Assembly (NCBI GenBank): GCA_934728065.1
Contig: CAKVDW010000003.1
Span: 48,339 to 112,338, forward strand
Length of the DNA stretch: 64,000 bases
Direction of reading: 5' to 3'
DNA from: an uncultured Campylobacter sp.
GTDB lineage: Bacteria > Campylobacterota > Campylobacteria > Campylobacterales > Campylobacteraceae
The translations under genes and the position numbers were made by a program. The notes beneath the pieces are model-generated. The model was not told the DNA's origin and did no database searches. It worked only from the letters and a program-made list of their open reading frames with translations. Positions 1 to 9,687 of this stretch are shown here, one piece after another (the first letter of the stretch is position 1; every line of letters starts with the position of its first letter).

Positions 1-246
1 TTTATCAAATCCTGCACGAATGAGGGAGATAGCGTGTTTGTGCTTTTTGGTGGAAGTGGTGGAGAGATAGTTTTATGCGAAAAATTAAAACGAAAATGGA
101 TAAGTTGTGAGTTGCATAAACCTTATTTTGATATGATACAAGATAGATTAAAGAATGATGGGCAAATTAAAAATGAATTTAAACTAGAATTTGCAAAAAT
201 AAAAGACAAAGAATTAAATTTATTTGATTTAAAATCCATTTCTTAA
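1..246 (+). CDS. DNA methyltransferase, C-terminal part (5' end outside window)
   Basis: Reading frame 1 is open from the first base, so the gene begins upstream. The visible 81 residues contain SVFVLFGGSGGE, the AdoMet-binding FxGxG motif that sits near the C-terminus of beta-class N6-adenine/N4-cytosine methyltransferases, followed by a typical 'E..xxYFDMIQDRL' helix. It is therefore the end of a sequence-specific DNA methyltransferase, probably the partner or a sister of the restriction enzyme and D12 methyltransferase downstream. Its stop codon overlaps the first base of a duplicated copy of the fbp start region. The target sequence cannot be told. Confidence 0.75.
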   Translation, partial: FIKSCTNEGDSVFVLFGGSGGEIVLCEKLKRKWISCELHKPYFDMIQDRLKNDGQIKNEFKLEFAKIKDKELNLFDLKSIS

Positions 247-280
247 AAAGGACAGCAAATGCAAGAGATTTTAAAACACA
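245..280 (+). repeat. Duplicated fbp 5' end, upstream copy
   Basis: These 36 bases match 2272-2307 with one mismatch (position 276 versus 2303). They carry the fbp ribosome site (AAAGGAC) and the first codons of fbp. Read from ATG 260, this copy gives MQEILKHSYILANATRC and then stops, so it is a dead-end stub of fbp. The two copies flank exactly the restriction enzyme and D12 methyltransferase genes, like a target duplication made when the cassette entered. Confidence 0.85.
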
Positions 281-312
281 GCTACATTTTGGCAAATGCT
301 ACAAGGTGTTAA

Positions 313-1398
313 ATGTTGCACGGCGTAATTACAAATTTTTCTTATCAAAAATGCTGGATTGAAAATTTGCCTTGCGTGAATTTTACGGACATTAACGATT
401 TGCCGAGTAAATGCCTTGTGAATTTTAATGGCAAAAACTTCGCATTAAGCAAGTGGGTAAGCCCGAAACGCACACGAAGTTATCCTTATGCACGAGTTTA
501 TGACACTTTTTCAAGCTCAGCAAGTAAAGTCGTAACGATAATTCCGCTCATCAAAGATGAGGGTGCAAGTGGAGATATGGACTATTTGCAGTGGGATACG
601 CTTTCTTTGATGAGTTTGCTTAATGTCTATGTGATTATCGCTTTTTACGATGAGGCACAGCCGCACCCTAGATACAAAGACAAAATCACACAACAAAAAC
701 TAAACAACAAATACATTTTAGAGCAGCTAAACAAGCTTTGTGATTATCATCAACCAGCCTTGCATTTTAATCTCAACCAACTCAGCATTCAAAACCTTTC
801 AAATCTCACAAATTTAGCCAAAAACGCCTATATAAATCTTTCAAAATCCCTAAACATAACACTTCATAACCCACAAAATATAGATAAATTTGCCACTAAA
901 ATTACGCAAAACAAAAATGATTTTATCTCATTTTCAAGAGACAAAGCCAAAAGAGCGCAAAACGCAGAATCCCTTACCACGCAGCCAAAAGAGCATATCG
1001 GCGTAGGACAAAAGGGCAAAATCATCATAGAAAACTACTTGGGCGGGCAGTATTTTTTTACCATTGATGATATATTTCTCAAAAACGACATTTTACATTT
1101 GTGTGAAAGCAAACACAGTAAAAGCGCACTTTTACCAAGTGCTGATGATATAAAAGATGGGCTTTTAAAACTTATGCTTTATAATAATCTTGCTAAAATT
1201 CAAGGTTTTAGCCATTTTAAAGTGGTTTTAAGGCTTACTTCAAGTGCATTAAAAGCTAATTTTAAGCTCCCAAACTCAAATTTAAATGCCTTTATCGCTC
1301 ATCATAAATTTTCATCAGCCCAACAAGTAATGTTAAATTCTCTTAACAAAGAAGCAAGCAACAATAACTTTGAAATTTGGATAAATGATGAAAACTAA
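313..1398 (+). CDS. Probable type II restriction endonuclease
   Basis: 361 residues, not recognised as a named enzyme. The restriction role is inferred from position between two DNA methyltransferases and from a PD-(D/E)xK-like core near residues 245-275: an acidic strand (TIDDIFLKNDILHLCESKHSK) with the E-x-K element, then a helix with more acidic residues. AAGG six bases before ATG 313 supports the start. The 3' end overlaps the methyltransferase start at 1385 by 14 bases, so the two are translationally linked, which is common for restriction-modification pairs. An unrelated nuclease or effector is possible. Confidence 0.55.
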   Translation: MLHGVITNFSYQKCWIENLPCVNFTDINDLPSKCLVNFNGKNFALSKWVSPKRTRSYPYARVYDTFSSSASKVVTIIPLIKDEGASGDMDYLQWDTLSLMSLLNVYVIIAFYDEAQPHPRYKDKITQQKLNNKYILEQLNKLCDYHQPALHFNLNQLSIQNLSNLTNLAKNAYINLSKSLNITLHNPQNIDKFATKITQNKNDFISFSRDKAKRAQNAESLTTQPKEHIGVGQKGKIIIENYLGGQYFFTIDDIFLKNDILHLCESKHSKSALLPSADDIKDGLLKLMLYNNLAKIQGFSHFKVVLRLTSSALKANFKLPNSNLNAFIAHHKFSSAQQVMLNSLNKEASNNNFEIWINDEN

Positions 1399-2233
1399 TT
1401 TTTTAAAATCCCCGCTTCGCTATCCGGGCGGCAAAAGCCGAGCGATAAAAGTTCTTATGCCATTTTTTCCGCAAGATTTTGATGAATTGGCAGAGCCATT
1501 TTTTGGCGGTGGAAGTGTTGGACTTTATTTAGCGCAAAAATTCAGCACAAAACAAATCTTTGCAAATGACTTAAACACTGATTTATATTGCTTTTGGCAG
1601 ACATTAAAAACGCAAAACAAAGCCTTGATTGACGAGATTAAGCGCACTAGGCAAACGCATACTAATGGACGCGAACTTTACGAAAAGTTGCTTGCGAGAA
1701 GGGGTGAGAATTTAAGCGACTTTCAAAGGGCGGTGGATTTTTTCGTGCTTAATCGCATTACTTTTTCTGGCGTGGTGGATTGTGGTGGATACTCACAAAA
1801 GGCTTATGAAAGCCGTTTTACGCCAAGTAGCATTGAGAGGCTTAAAAATATGGACAGCATTTTGCGTAATTTTACATTCAGCAACCAAAGCTATGAAAGT
1901 CTTTTGCAAAACAATGGAAAAAGAGTTTTTATCTTTTTGGACCCGCCATATTTTAGTGCGAGCAAATCAAAGCTTTATGGCAAAAAGGGCGATTTACACA
2001 CGAATTTTAACCACGAGCGGTTGTGCGAACATCTTAAAAACACAAAACATCGTTTTTTGCTTACTTATGATGATAGCGAGTTTATAAGGGAGCTGTATAA
2101 GGATTTTTACAAATTGAAATACACCTTGCAATACGGTATGAATAATTTTAAACAAACAAAGGCAAATAAAGGACAAGAGTTACTCATAAGCAACTATGAA
2201 TTCATCAAAGAAAATAAACTTTTTATCGCATAA
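1385..2233 (+). CDS. D12-class (Dam-like) adenine-specific DNA methyltransferase
   Basis: 282 residues. N-terminal SPLRYPGGKSRAI is the alpha-class N6-adenine methyltransferase signature that precedes the AdoMet pocket, and AEPFFGGGSVGLYLA is the FxGG motif I. FLDPPYF near residue 185 is the catalytic DPPY motif. The order and length fit the D12/Dam family. Two start codons lie in tandem (1385 and 1388). It should protect host DNA against the overlapping endonuclease. With the beta-class enzyme at the window edge, two methyltransferases of different classes serve the locus, which would fit an asymmetric (type IIS-like) site. Confidence 0.88.
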   Translation: MMKTNFLKSPLRYPGGKSRAIKVLMPFFPQDFDELAEPFFGGGSVGLYLAQKFSTKQIFANDLNTDLYCFWQTLKTQNKALIDEIKRTRQTHTNGRELYEKLLARRGENLSDFQRAVDFFVLNRITFSGVVDCGGYSQKAYESRFTPSSIERLKNMDSILRNFTFSNQSYESLLQNNGKRVFIFLDPPYFSASKSKLYGKKGDLHTNFNHERLCEHLKNTKHRFLLTYDDSEFIRELYKDFYKLKYTLQYGMNNFKQTKANKGQELLISNYEFIKENKLFIA

Positions 2234-2271
2234 AAGCACAAAATGAAAGCTAAATATGATAAAATAAATCA

Positions 2272-2307
2272 AAAAAGGACAGCAAATGCAAGAGATTTTA
2301 AAGCACA
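2272..2307 (+). repeat. fbp 5' end, downstream (intact) copy
   Basis: Second copy of the 36-base repeat, here in its functional place: it supplies the ribosome site and first seven codons of the complete fbp gene. The upstream copy lies at 245-280. Confidence 0.85.
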
Positions 2308-3140
2308 TAAAAAAGGCGGTTTTGGCGATTTCAAATGAGATGAAATTCCCAGACACAGGCTATCAAAACAGCCAAAACGCCACAGGCGACACGCAGTTAG
2401 GCTTTGACATAAAAAGCGATGAGCTTATCACTCGCATTTTAGGGCAGTGCGGCGAGATAAAAGCACTTATTAGCGAGGAAAAAAGCGACATTTACGAGCT
2501 AAATTCGGGCGCAAAATATGTCGTAGCTTACGACCCGCTTGATGGTTCGTCTTTGTTTGATGTGAATTTCGCCGTTGGCTCGATATTTGGCATTTATGAA
2601 AACGAGGCAAGCGCACGAAATTTAAAAGCTGCCGTTTATAGCATTTACTCAGCGCGCTTAGAACTCATCATTTGCGAGCAAAAAAGTGCGCCAAAACTTT
2701 ACAGGCTAAATCAAAACGGCGAATTTGTCCTTGTCAAAGAGCTGAAAATAGGCGAAAAAGGTAAGATAAACGCCTGCGGAGGCACGCAAAAAGAGTGGTC
2801 GCCCACTCACGCAAACTTCATCAAAAGCCTATTTAATGAGGGTTACAGGCTGCGTTATAGTGGGGCTATGGTGAGTGATATTCATCAAATTTTATGCAAG
2901 GGCGGCGGGCTTTTCAGCTATCCAGCCACGACAAAAGCCCCACAAGGCAAGCTCCGCGCCTTTTTTGAGGTGCTGCCTATGGCGTTTATCGTGGAAAATG
3001 CAGGTGGCAAGACGACTGACGGCACGCACGACACGCTTTTTGAGCTTGAATTTAACGCCTTGCACGCTACTACGCCTTGCTTTTTTGGCTCAGCCTACGA
3101 GATAAACAAGCTCTTATCAGCATATAAAGGCGACAAATGA
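2286..3140 (+). CDS. fbp: Fructose-1,6-bisphosphatase class I
   Basis: 284 residues, a usual bacterial class I length. It hydrolyses fructose 1,6-bisphosphate to fructose 6-phosphate, the committed gluconeogenic step in a genus that grows on amino and organic acids. VVAYDPLDGSSLFDVNFAVGSIFGIY (shown in part as DPLDGSS) is the metal-binding signature, and the C-terminal region has the substrate-binding GAMVSDIHQIL and AFxEVLPMAFIVENAGG blocks. AAAGGAC precedes ATG 2286. The start region is duplicated upstream by the restriction-modification insertion, so its native promoter may now be separated from the gene. The order fbp, small Cys protein, metG is that of C. jejuni. Confidence 0.95.
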   Translation: MQEILKHIKKAVLAISNEMKFPDTGYQNSQNATGDTQLGFDIKSDELITRILGQCGEIKALISEEKSDIYELNSGAKYVVAYDPLDGSSLFDVNFAVGSIFGIYENEASARNLKAAVYSIYSARLELIICEQKSAPKLYRLNQNGEFVLVKELKIGEKGKINACGGTQKEWSPTHANFIKSLFNEGYRLRYSGAMVSDIHQILCKGGGLFSYPATTKAPQGKLRAFFEVLPMAFIVENAGGKTTDGTHDTLFELEFNALHATTPCFFGSAYEINKLLSAYKGDK

Positions 3141-3286
3141 TGAAAAATTCACGCTTTTTACGCCAAATTTCACTCTTTTTTGCGAAAAATTCAGCTGTTT
3201 TGGCTAAAAATTTAAATTCTTGCAAGCACAATTCGCATTTTGTGGCTTTAAATTCGCTCAATTTAAATTCAAAGGACAAAAAATGA
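3137..3286 (+). CDS. Possible 49-residue ORF coupled to fbp and the next gene
   Basis: ATG 3137 overlaps the fbp stop (ATGA), and the stop of this frame overlaps the ATG of the following gene at 3283, so the frame fills the gap with a 4-base overlap on both sides. The peptide is basic and Asn/Ser/Lys rich with one short hydrophobic run, and resembles no family I know. The repeated AAATTTAAATTC-like words here are also common in Campylobacter spacers, so the frame may be chance. Confidence 0.25.
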   Translation: MMKNSRFLRQISLFFAKNSAVLAKNLNSCKHNSHFVALNSLNLNSKDKK

Positions 3287-3486
3287 GCCAAACTCCCCAA
3301 AAAGACAGCTTTGAACTTGCCCTTGATGAAAAAAAGCGCATTTTGCAAGAATGCCAAAGCACAAAAAACACAAATTCGTGCTATAATTGCGAAAAAATTT
3401 TTGATTGCCCTACGCGAAACGAGTATGTCAAAGCCGTGTATGCGAGTATGTCAAAGGGCGCAAATGACGGCGGCTTCGAGTTTTAG
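3283..3486 (+). CDS. Small cysteine-containing conserved protein (Cj0839-like)
   Basis: 67 residues from ATG 3283, chosen because AAAGGAC lies seven bases upstream; an upstream in-frame extension has no ribosome site. The protein is acidic and hydrophilic, with a central SCYNCEKIFDC cluster (CxxC plus a third Cys) that could bind a metal such as zinc. A small protein sits in this place between fbp and metG in C. jejuni, as I remember. Function unknown. It ends 15 bases before metG, so the two are probably co-transcribed. Confidence 0.75.
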   Translation: MSQTPQKDSFELALDEKKRILQECQSTKNTNSCYNCEKIFDCPTRNEYVKAVYASMSKGANDGGFEF

Positions 3487-3501
3487 GCATTAAGGAAAAA
3501 G

Positions 3502-5454
3502 ATGAGATACTTAACCACGCCGATTTATTATGTCAATGATGAGGCGCATTTAGGACACGCTTACACCACGGTTATAGCCGACACTATGGCGCGTTTTTAC
3601 CGCTTGCAAGGCGAGGAAACGCTGTTTTTAACAGGCACGGACGAACACGGACAAAAAATCGAACAAGCCGCCAAAGCCCGCGGCTACACGCCAAAAGAGT
3701 ATGCTGATGAAATCAGTGCTAAATTCAAAGCCCTTTGGGACGAGTTTAGCATTAGTTATGACATTTATGCGCGCACCACAGATGAACGGCATATCAAAGC
3801 CGTGCAGATGATTTTTCGCAAAATGTTTGAAAAGGGCGACATTTACAAGGGTGAGTATGAGGGGCATTACTGCATTTCTTGCGAGAGTTTTTTTACCAAA
3901 ACTCAACTTGTGGGCGAAAATGCCTGCCCTGATTGTGGCAAAGCCACGAATTTACTCAAAGAAGAAAGTTATTTTTTTAGATTAAGCCGTTATGAAAAGC
4001 AAATTTTGCGCTGGTATGATGAGTGTGAGCCGATTTTGCCTAAAAACAAAACCGCCGAGCTTAAAAATTTCATCAACGCTGGGCTGAAAGATTTGTCCAT
4101 CACTCGCACGGGCTTTGACTGGGGCATAGCCTTGCCAAAAGAGATGAACGATGACAAGCATATCATTTATGTGTGGCTTGATGCCCTTTTTATCTACCTT
4201 TCATCGCTTGACTTTGCAAGCGGAGGCGAAAATGTGCGCTTTTTTCCCGCTCACTTGCACCTTGTCGGCAAGGACATACTGAAATTTCACGCGATTTATT
4301 TTCCTGCCTTTTTGATGAGCGTGGATTTACCTCTGCCCCGCTTCATCGCCGCTCACGGCTGGTGGACAAGGGATGGAGAAAAGATGAGCAAAAGCAAGGG
4401 CAATGTCATCAAACCGCGCGAAGTGGCAAATGCTTACGGGCTAGAAGCCTTTCGCTACTTTATCCTGCGCGAAGTGCCTTTTGGAAATGACGGAGATTTT
4501 AGCGAAAATGCTCTCATCAACCGCATAAATAGCGAGCTTTGCAACGAGCTTGGCAACCTGCAAAGTCGCCTTGTAGGAATGAGCGCGAAATTTGGCTACT
4601 CGCATTTAGAGTGTGAGCGCGTAAGTGAGCTTTTTGCTAGCGAGCTAAATGAGTGCAAACTCTACCTTGACAATGCGCGAAATTTCATAGAAAGTGTGGC
4701 GATAAATCGGTATTTAGAAGAGCTTTTTAAGGCTTTGAGCCTTGCGAATTTAAGCATTAGCAAATACGAGCCTTGGGCTTTGGTGAAAAAGGGCGAAAAT
4801 GAAAAGGCAAAAGCCCTTGTGGCTTTGTGTGCAAACATTTTAGCCCGCGTGGCTGTGCTTTTAAGCCCTGCTTTGCCAAAATCTTGCGAGAAAATCGCCG
4901 AAAATTTAGGCTTTAAGATAAGCGTAGATAGCTACAAAACGCTTATTTTGGGCGATGAGCTTGTGGATTTTACGCCAAAAAGCGCGTGCGAGCCTTTGTT
5001 TTGCAAGGTAGAAAAGCCTTTGTTAGAACCTACTCAAAATTCAGCAAACGGCGCAAATTTAAGCACAAACAGCGCAACAAACGCAAAAATAAACGCAAAT
5101 TCAGCCACGACAAAGGACGCGCAAGGTGCTAAAATCAAAATCGATGATTTTCACAAAATCCAAATCCAAGTCGCCGAAGTAAAGGCGTGCGAGCGCGTGG
5201 AGGGCAGTGAGAAGTTGCTGAAATTTCAGCTTGAACTTGAAAATGGCGAGTTAAGGCAGGTGCTTTCGGGCATTGCTAAATTTTACGAGCCGCAAAGCCT
5301 TGTGGGAAAGCAAGTTTGCGTGATTAGCAATCTTAAAAAAGCCAAAATTTTTGGGCTTGAAAGCGATGGTATGATACTTTCGGCAAAAAGTGGCGATAAA
5401 CTCGTGCTGATAAGCCCTAGCGAGCTTGTGGAAAATGGCTCGCTTATAGGATAG
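3502..5454 (+). CDS. metG: Methionyl-tRNA synthetase
   Basis: 650 residues. It charges tRNA-Met in the cytoplasm. The class I HIGH motif appears as HLGH near residue 19 and the KMSKS loop as EKMSKSKGN near residue 295. A zinc-knuckle region with CISC and CPDC pairs lies around residues 127-147. A Ser/Ala/Asn/Thr-rich linker (about 515-545) leads to a C-terminal EMAP-II/Trbp111-type tRNA-binding domain. This is the long, dimerising form of the enzyme. The gene follows the small Cys protein by 15 bases. Confidence 0.95.
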   Translation: MRYLTTPIYYVNDEAHLGHAYTTVIADTMARFYRLQGEETLFLTGTDEHGQKIEQAAKARGYTPKEYADEISAKFKALWDEFSISYDIYARTTDERHIKAVQMIFRKMFEKGDIYKGEYEGHYCISCESFFTKTQLVGENACPDCGKATNLLKEESYFFRLSRYEKQILRWYDECEPILPKNKTAELKNFINAGLKDLSITRTGFDWGIALPKEMNDDKHIIYVWLDALFIYLSSLDFASGGENVRFFPAHLHLVGKDILKFHAIYFPAFLMSVDLPLPRFIAAHGWWTRDGEKMSKSKGNVIKPREVANAYGLEAFRYFILREVPFGNDGDFSENALINRINSELCNELGNLQSRLVGMSAKFGYSHLECERVSELFASELNECKLYLDNARNFIESVAINRYLEELFKALSLANLSISKYEPWALVKKGENEKAKALVALCANILARVAVLLSPALPKSCEKIAENLGFKISVDSYKTLILGDELVDFTPKSACEPLFCKVEKPLLEPTQNSANGANLSTNSATNAKINANSATTKDAQGAKIKIDDFHKIQIQVAEVKACERVEGSEKLLKFQLELENGELRQVLSGIAKFYEPQSLVGKQVCVISNLKKAKIFGLESDGMILSAKSGDKLVLISPSELVENGSLIG

Positions 5455-5484
5455 GGCTTTAAAGCGTGCAAGGACAAGCAAGTT

Positions 5485-6459
5485 ATGAATATATCAAGCC
5501 TTAACGAGCTTTTACAAACACAAATCATCAACGAAGGCTCGCCGTCCAGCGTGCTAGGCTTTGCGCGCAAACTCTCACAGCTTAAAAACGGCTACGCCTT
5601 TTTTTCAAACGATGATGAGGAAATCAAAGAGGCTGTAAAGCTCGGCGCTTTCGTCATCGTGAGCGAAAAAGACTGCGAAATCATCGACAAAGAAGTGTTT
5701 TACTTGCAAGCAAAGAGCCTGAAAAAATCCATTGCTAAACTTTTGCGCTTTTTGAGCGAGGAAAAAAAGATAGAATTCTTGCTTTGCAAGGGCTTGGAGC
5801 TTGATTTTTGTGAGGCTTTTGGCGTGAAAGTTTTAAGTGGCGAGCTTTTAGAGGACTTTGATACGCTCATAAGTGCTAAAAATTCAGCCTTTTTTGCCTT
5901 TGATGATGAGGATTATTTGTTGCAATTTTGCGCTTTGTGCGATAAAATCGCTGAATTTAAAGAGGCAAAAATCACTTATAATTCTTTGTTTTATTCTCAA
6001 ATACAACTAGAAAATGATAAAATCTTTAAACTTAAACTTTGCTTTGCCTACGCTCAAATTTTTGCAAACTTTGCGAATTTTATGGCTTTAAAGGGCAAGA
6101 AATTTAGCGTAAATGAAAAAAAGCTGAATTTTTATCAAGTTTTTTTCGTAGATAATGCGAATTTTATCCGCGAATTTGGCAAAACACAAAGAGCCTTTAT
6201 TGTGGTGCAAGATGAGCGGCATTTTGCCTTTTTAGGCGAGGCTTTATCGGGCGTAAAGGGCTTTAAAATAGCAAGCTGCGAGAGCCTTTTTTGCGACTTT
6301 GCTTACAGAGAACTTGCCGAGCTTAAAGGCGTTTGCGCCTTTCGCTACTGCCTTGTAAAAGCCGATGAAAACGAGTTTAAAGCCACTTTCAGCGAAGAAA
6401 AAAACGAAAAAAGCTTATTTGATATAGCAAGCGGACTTGATGAATTAAATTTAAGCTAA
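5485..6459 (+). CDS. Hypothetical protein with weak Mur-ligase N-domain character
   Basis: 324 residues, downstream of metG by 30 bases with AAGGAC before ATG 5485. The first ~100 residues (KLSQLKNGYAFFSNDDEEI, then AVKLGAFVIVSEK) recall the UDP-binding N-terminal domain of MurE/MurF-type ligases, but no ATP-binding GTNGKT motif or central domain is visible, so catalysis is unlikely. The rest is Phe/Lys rich without motifs I recognise. An equivalent gene lies between metG and ogt in C. jejuni (Cj0837 position). Function unknown. Confidence 0.75.
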   Translation: MNISSLNELLQTQIINEGSPSSVLGFARKLSQLKNGYAFFSNDDEEIKEAVKLGAFVIVSEKDCEIIDKEVFYLQAKSLKKSIAKLLRFLSEEKKIEFLLCKGLELDFCEAFGVKVLSGELLEDFDTLISAKNSAFFAFDDEDYLLQFCALCDKIAEFKEAKITYNSLFYSQIQLENDKIFKLKLCFAYAQIFANFANFMALKGKKFSVNEKKLNFYQVFFVDNANFIREFGKTQRAFIVVQDERHFAFLGEALSGVKGFKIASCESLFCDFAYRELAELKGVCAFRYCLVKADENEFKATFSEEKNEKSLFDIASGLDELNLS

Positions 6460-6486
6460 AAATAATTTACCAACCAAATCTTAAAT

Positions 6487-7026
6487 TTATTTTTCAATTC
6501 TACTTAAATCCACACCTTCAAGCTTGAGTAAATAGCGTTTTATGTCAAGCGGCGAAGTAAATTTTCCCTTTGAATTCTCATTTTGAGTTAAATTTGCACC
6601 TTGCAAACTCTCAAAAAGCCCTACTCCGCCGCTATATCCGCCAAGTCCATTAGCTGAGATGACCCTGTGGCAAGGCACAAAAATAGGCAAAGGATTTTTC
6701 GCATTCGCATTTCCTACTGCACGAGCCGCGTTTAAAGAGCCGATTTTGTGCGCAACTTGCGCATAGCTCATCACTTGCCCGTAGGGAATTTCGCTCAAAG
6801 CCTGATATACCTTGCGTTCAAAGGCTGTGCCACACCTTGCCAAAGGCAGCTGAAATTTACGCAAACGCCCCGCAAAGTATAAATCAAGTTCCTCACACGC
6901 TTTTAATAGCAACTCACAAGGTTTATCATCTTCTCTAAATGCTGTAAAATCGACACTTAAAAGTTTTTTATTATCACTTTGTAACAAAAGGTAAGAAAAA
7001 TCACAAGGATAATAAAATTTAAACAT
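6487..7026 (-). CDS. ogt: Methylated-DNA--protein-cysteine methyltransferase
   Basis: 179 residues. It transfers O6-alkyl groups from guanine to its own cysteine and is consumed in the process. The suicide-cysteine motif is visible as FVPCHRVIS, preceded by the DNA-binding helix-turn-helix ([28 protein letters not shown]) with the arginine finger. It is divergent from acnB, and the 60-base gap must hold both promoters. Length and motif order are normal. Confidence 0.93.
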   Translation of the reverse strand: MFKFYYPCDFSYLLLQSDNKKLLSVDFTAFREDDKPCELLLKACEELDLYFAGRLRKFQLPLARCGTAFERKVYQALSEIPYGQVMSYAQVAHKIGSLNAARAVGNANAKNPLPIFVPCHRVISANGLGGYSGGVGLFESLQGANLTQNENSKGKFTSPLDIKRYLLKLEGVDLSRIEK

Positions 7027-7086
7027 TTTTTTGCCTTTTTATTGTTACAATTATATTACAATTATAGCAAAAATAAGGAGAAAAAA

Positions 7087-9633
7087 ATGTCTTTCTTGGA
7101 GGAATACAAAAAAAACAAAGAGGATAGAGCTAAGCTTGGTATCCCGCCACTTCCACTTGATGCTAAAGCTACTGCTGAGCTTTGCAAACTCTTACAAAGT
7201 GGTAGCAATGAGGAGCTTGCTTTATTGCTTGAAGAACGAGTAAGCCCAGGTGTTGATGATGCGGCTTTGGTGAAGTGTGAATTTTTAGACAAAATTCTTA
7301 AAAATCAACTCACCTGTGCAAACATAGACAAAAAACGAGCCTTAAGCATGCTTGAAACTATGCTTGGTGGTTATAATGTTAAGGTATTAATAGATGCTTT
7401 AAAACAAAATGACACCGCCAAAGATGCGGCAAATGTGCTTAAAAACATTATCTTTATCCACGATAATTTTGACACCATAGCCGAGCTAGCAAAAAGCAAT
7501 GAACACGCTAAAGCCGTGCTTCAAAGCTGGGCTGATGCTGAATGGTTTTTGCAAAAAGCAAAATTGCCTGAGGTTATTAAATGTATAGTTTTTAAGGTCC
7601 CAGGTGAAACAAATACTGATGATTTGAGTCCAGCAGGCGATGCCTTTACAAGAAGTGATATACCTTTGCACGCTAATGCTATGCTTAAAAACCGCCAAGC
7701 AGGCAGCCTTGAAAAGATAGCTGAACTCAAAAAAAGTGGGCGTGAGCTTGCTTATGTGGGCGATGTTGTTGGCACAGGTTCAAGCCGTAAATCTGGTATA
7801 AACTCTATACAGTGGCATATGGGCAAGGATATTAAAGGTGTGCCAAACAAACGCACAGGGGGCATAGTTATGGGTTCGACCATCGCTCCTATATTCTTTA
7901 ATACAGCTCAAGATAGCGGTGCTTTACCCATAGTTTGCGATGTAAGCAAACTTGAAATGGGCGATGAGTTTGAAATTCGCCCTTACGAAGGCAAAATAGT
8001 CAAAAAAGGCGAAACCATCGCCACCTTTGAACTTAGTCCAAATACCTTATTTGATGAAGTTCGTGCTGGAGGAAGAATTCCTCTAATCATCGGTCGTGGG
8101 CTTTGCGCTAAAGCAAGAGAAGCTTTAAATTTAGAGCCTGAAACTATATTTACAAAGGCAAAACAACCAGAAAGCGGAAGTGGTGGCTATACTCTAGCTC
8201 AAAAAATGCTTGCAAGGGCGTGTAACCTTGACGGAGTGCGTGCAGGTATGTATATAGAGCCGATGACACTTACAGTTGGCTCACAAGACACCACAGGACC
8301 TATGACAAGAGATGAGATAAAAGAACTAGCCTCACTTGGCTTTAATGCTGACTTTGTTATGCAAAGCTTTTGCCACACCGCAGCTTATCCAAAGGTAAGT
8401 GATTCAAATTTACATAAAACTTTACCAAATTTCATCACAAGTCGTGGGGGTGTGAGCTTAAAACCAGGCGATGGGGTCATTCACTCTTGGCTTAACCGCT
8501 TTGTTTTGCCAGATACTGTTGGCACGGGCGGAGACTCACACACTCGCTTTCCTATCGGCATTTCATTTCCTGCTGGTAGTGGGCTTGTTGCCTTTGCTGC
8601 AGTAACAGGCGCTATGCCTTTGAATGTGCCTGAAAGTGTGCTTGTTCGCTTTAGCGGAAAGTTACAACCCGGTATAACTCTTAGAGACTTGGTTAATGCT
8701 ATACCTTATTATGCGATAAAAGATGGCAAACTTACCGTTGAAAAGAAAAACAAAAAGAACATCTTTGCAGGTAAAATTTTGGAGATAGAAGGCTTGCCAA
8801 ATTTAAAGGTAGAACAAGCCTTTGAATTAAGCGATGCGAGTGCTGAGCGAAGTGCAGCAGCGTGTAGCGTGGATTTAAGCGAAGAAAGCGTTAGCGAATA
8901 CATTAAATCAAACATTTCTCTCATTGAAGCTATGGTTAAAGCTGGTTATGAAAACAAAAAGACTCTTGAAAGAAGAGCTGAAAAAATGCGAAAATGGCTT
9001 GCTAAACCCGAGCTTTTGCGAGCTGATAAGGATGCTAAATACGCTTATGTTATAGATATTAACCTCAATGACATTAAAGAGCCGATTTTAGCTTGTCCAA
9101 ATGACCCTGACGATGTGGCGACATTGAGCGAAATTTTAAACGATAGCAAACGCCCTAAAAACATAGATGAAGTTTTTGTCGGCTCTTGTATGACAAATAT
9201 AGGACATTATAGAGCTTTGGGTGAAATTTTAAAGGGCAAGGGTATGCTTAAAACTCGCCTTTGGGTAGTGCCACCTACTAAAATGGATAAGGCTCAACTC
9301 ACAACTGAGGGGTATTACAGCGTATTTGGTGCAGCTGGAGCGCGTATAGAAGTGCCAGGTTGTTCTTTGTGTATGGGAAATCAAGCTCGTGTAGCTGATA
9401 ATGCCGTAGTTTTCTCCACTTCAACGCGAAATTTCGACAACAGAATGGGAATGGGCGCAAAGGTTTATCTTGGAAGTGCTGAACTTGCTGCAGTTTGTGC
9501 TATTTTAGGGCGTTTGCCAAGTGTTAAAGAATACCTTGAAATAGTAAGCGATAAGCTTGATGATGCACATAAGGCGAATATCTACAAGTATCTTAATTTT
9601 AACGAAATTGAAAATTTTGAACTTGAAGATTAA
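7087..9633 (+). CDS. acnB: Aconitate hydratase B
   Basis: 848 residues from ATG 7087, preceded by AAGGAG at seven bases; an upstream in-frame extension reads through the promoter-like TATATT region and is rejected. It interconverts citrate and isocitrate in the TCA cycle. The AcnB layout is present: N-terminal HEAT-like domain, then the swivel domain ([21 protein letters not shown]), then the catalytic core. The 4Fe-4S ligands are visible as [11 protein letters not shown] and [10 protein letters not shown]. AcnB enzymes often act as iron- and oxidant-sensitive RNA binders when apo. Confidence 0.96.
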   Translation: MSFLEEYKKNKEDRAKLGIPPLPLDAKATAELCKLLQSGSNEELALLLEERVSPGVDDAALVKCEFLDKILKNQLTCANIDKKRALSMLETMLGGYNVKVLIDALKQNDTAKDAANVLKNIIFIHDNFDTIAELAKSNEHAKAVLQSWADAEWFLQKAKLPEVIKCIVFKVPGETNTDDLSPAGDAFTRSDIPLHANAMLKNRQAGSLEKIAELKKSGRELAYVGDVVGTGSSRKSGINSIQWHMGKDIKGVPNKRTGGIVMGSTIAPIFFNTAQDSGALPIVCDVSKLEMGDEFEIRPYEGKIVKKGETIATFELSPNTLFDEVRAGGRIPLIIGRGLCAKAREALNLEPETIFTKAKQPESGSGGYTLAQKMLARACNLDGVRAGMYIEPMTLTVGSQDTTGPMTRDEIKELASLGFNADFVMQSFCHTAAYPKVSDSNLHKTLPNFITSRGGVSLKPGDGVIHSWLNRFVLPDTVGTGGDSHTRFPIGISFPAGSGLVAFAAVTGAMPLNVPESVLVRFSGKLQPGITLRDLVNAIPYYAIKDGKLTVEKKNKKNIFAGKILEIEGLPNLKVEQAFELSDASAERSAAACSVDLSEESVSEYIKSNISLIEAMVKAGYENKKTLERRAEKMRKWLAKPELLRADKDAKYAYVIDINLNDIKEPILACPNDPDDVATLSEILNDSKRPKNIDEVFVGSCMTNIGHYRALGEILKGKGMLKTRLWVVPPTKMDKAQLTTEGYYSVFGAAGARIEVPGCSLCMGNQARVADNAVVFSTSTRNFDNRMGMGAKVYLGSAELAAVCAILGRLPSVKEYLEIVSDKLDDAHKANIYKYLNFNEIENFELED

Positions 9634-9687
9634 AGATTTTGACACAATGGTCGATATTAAAAATATAAACTTTTAAAAAGGTTTGTT

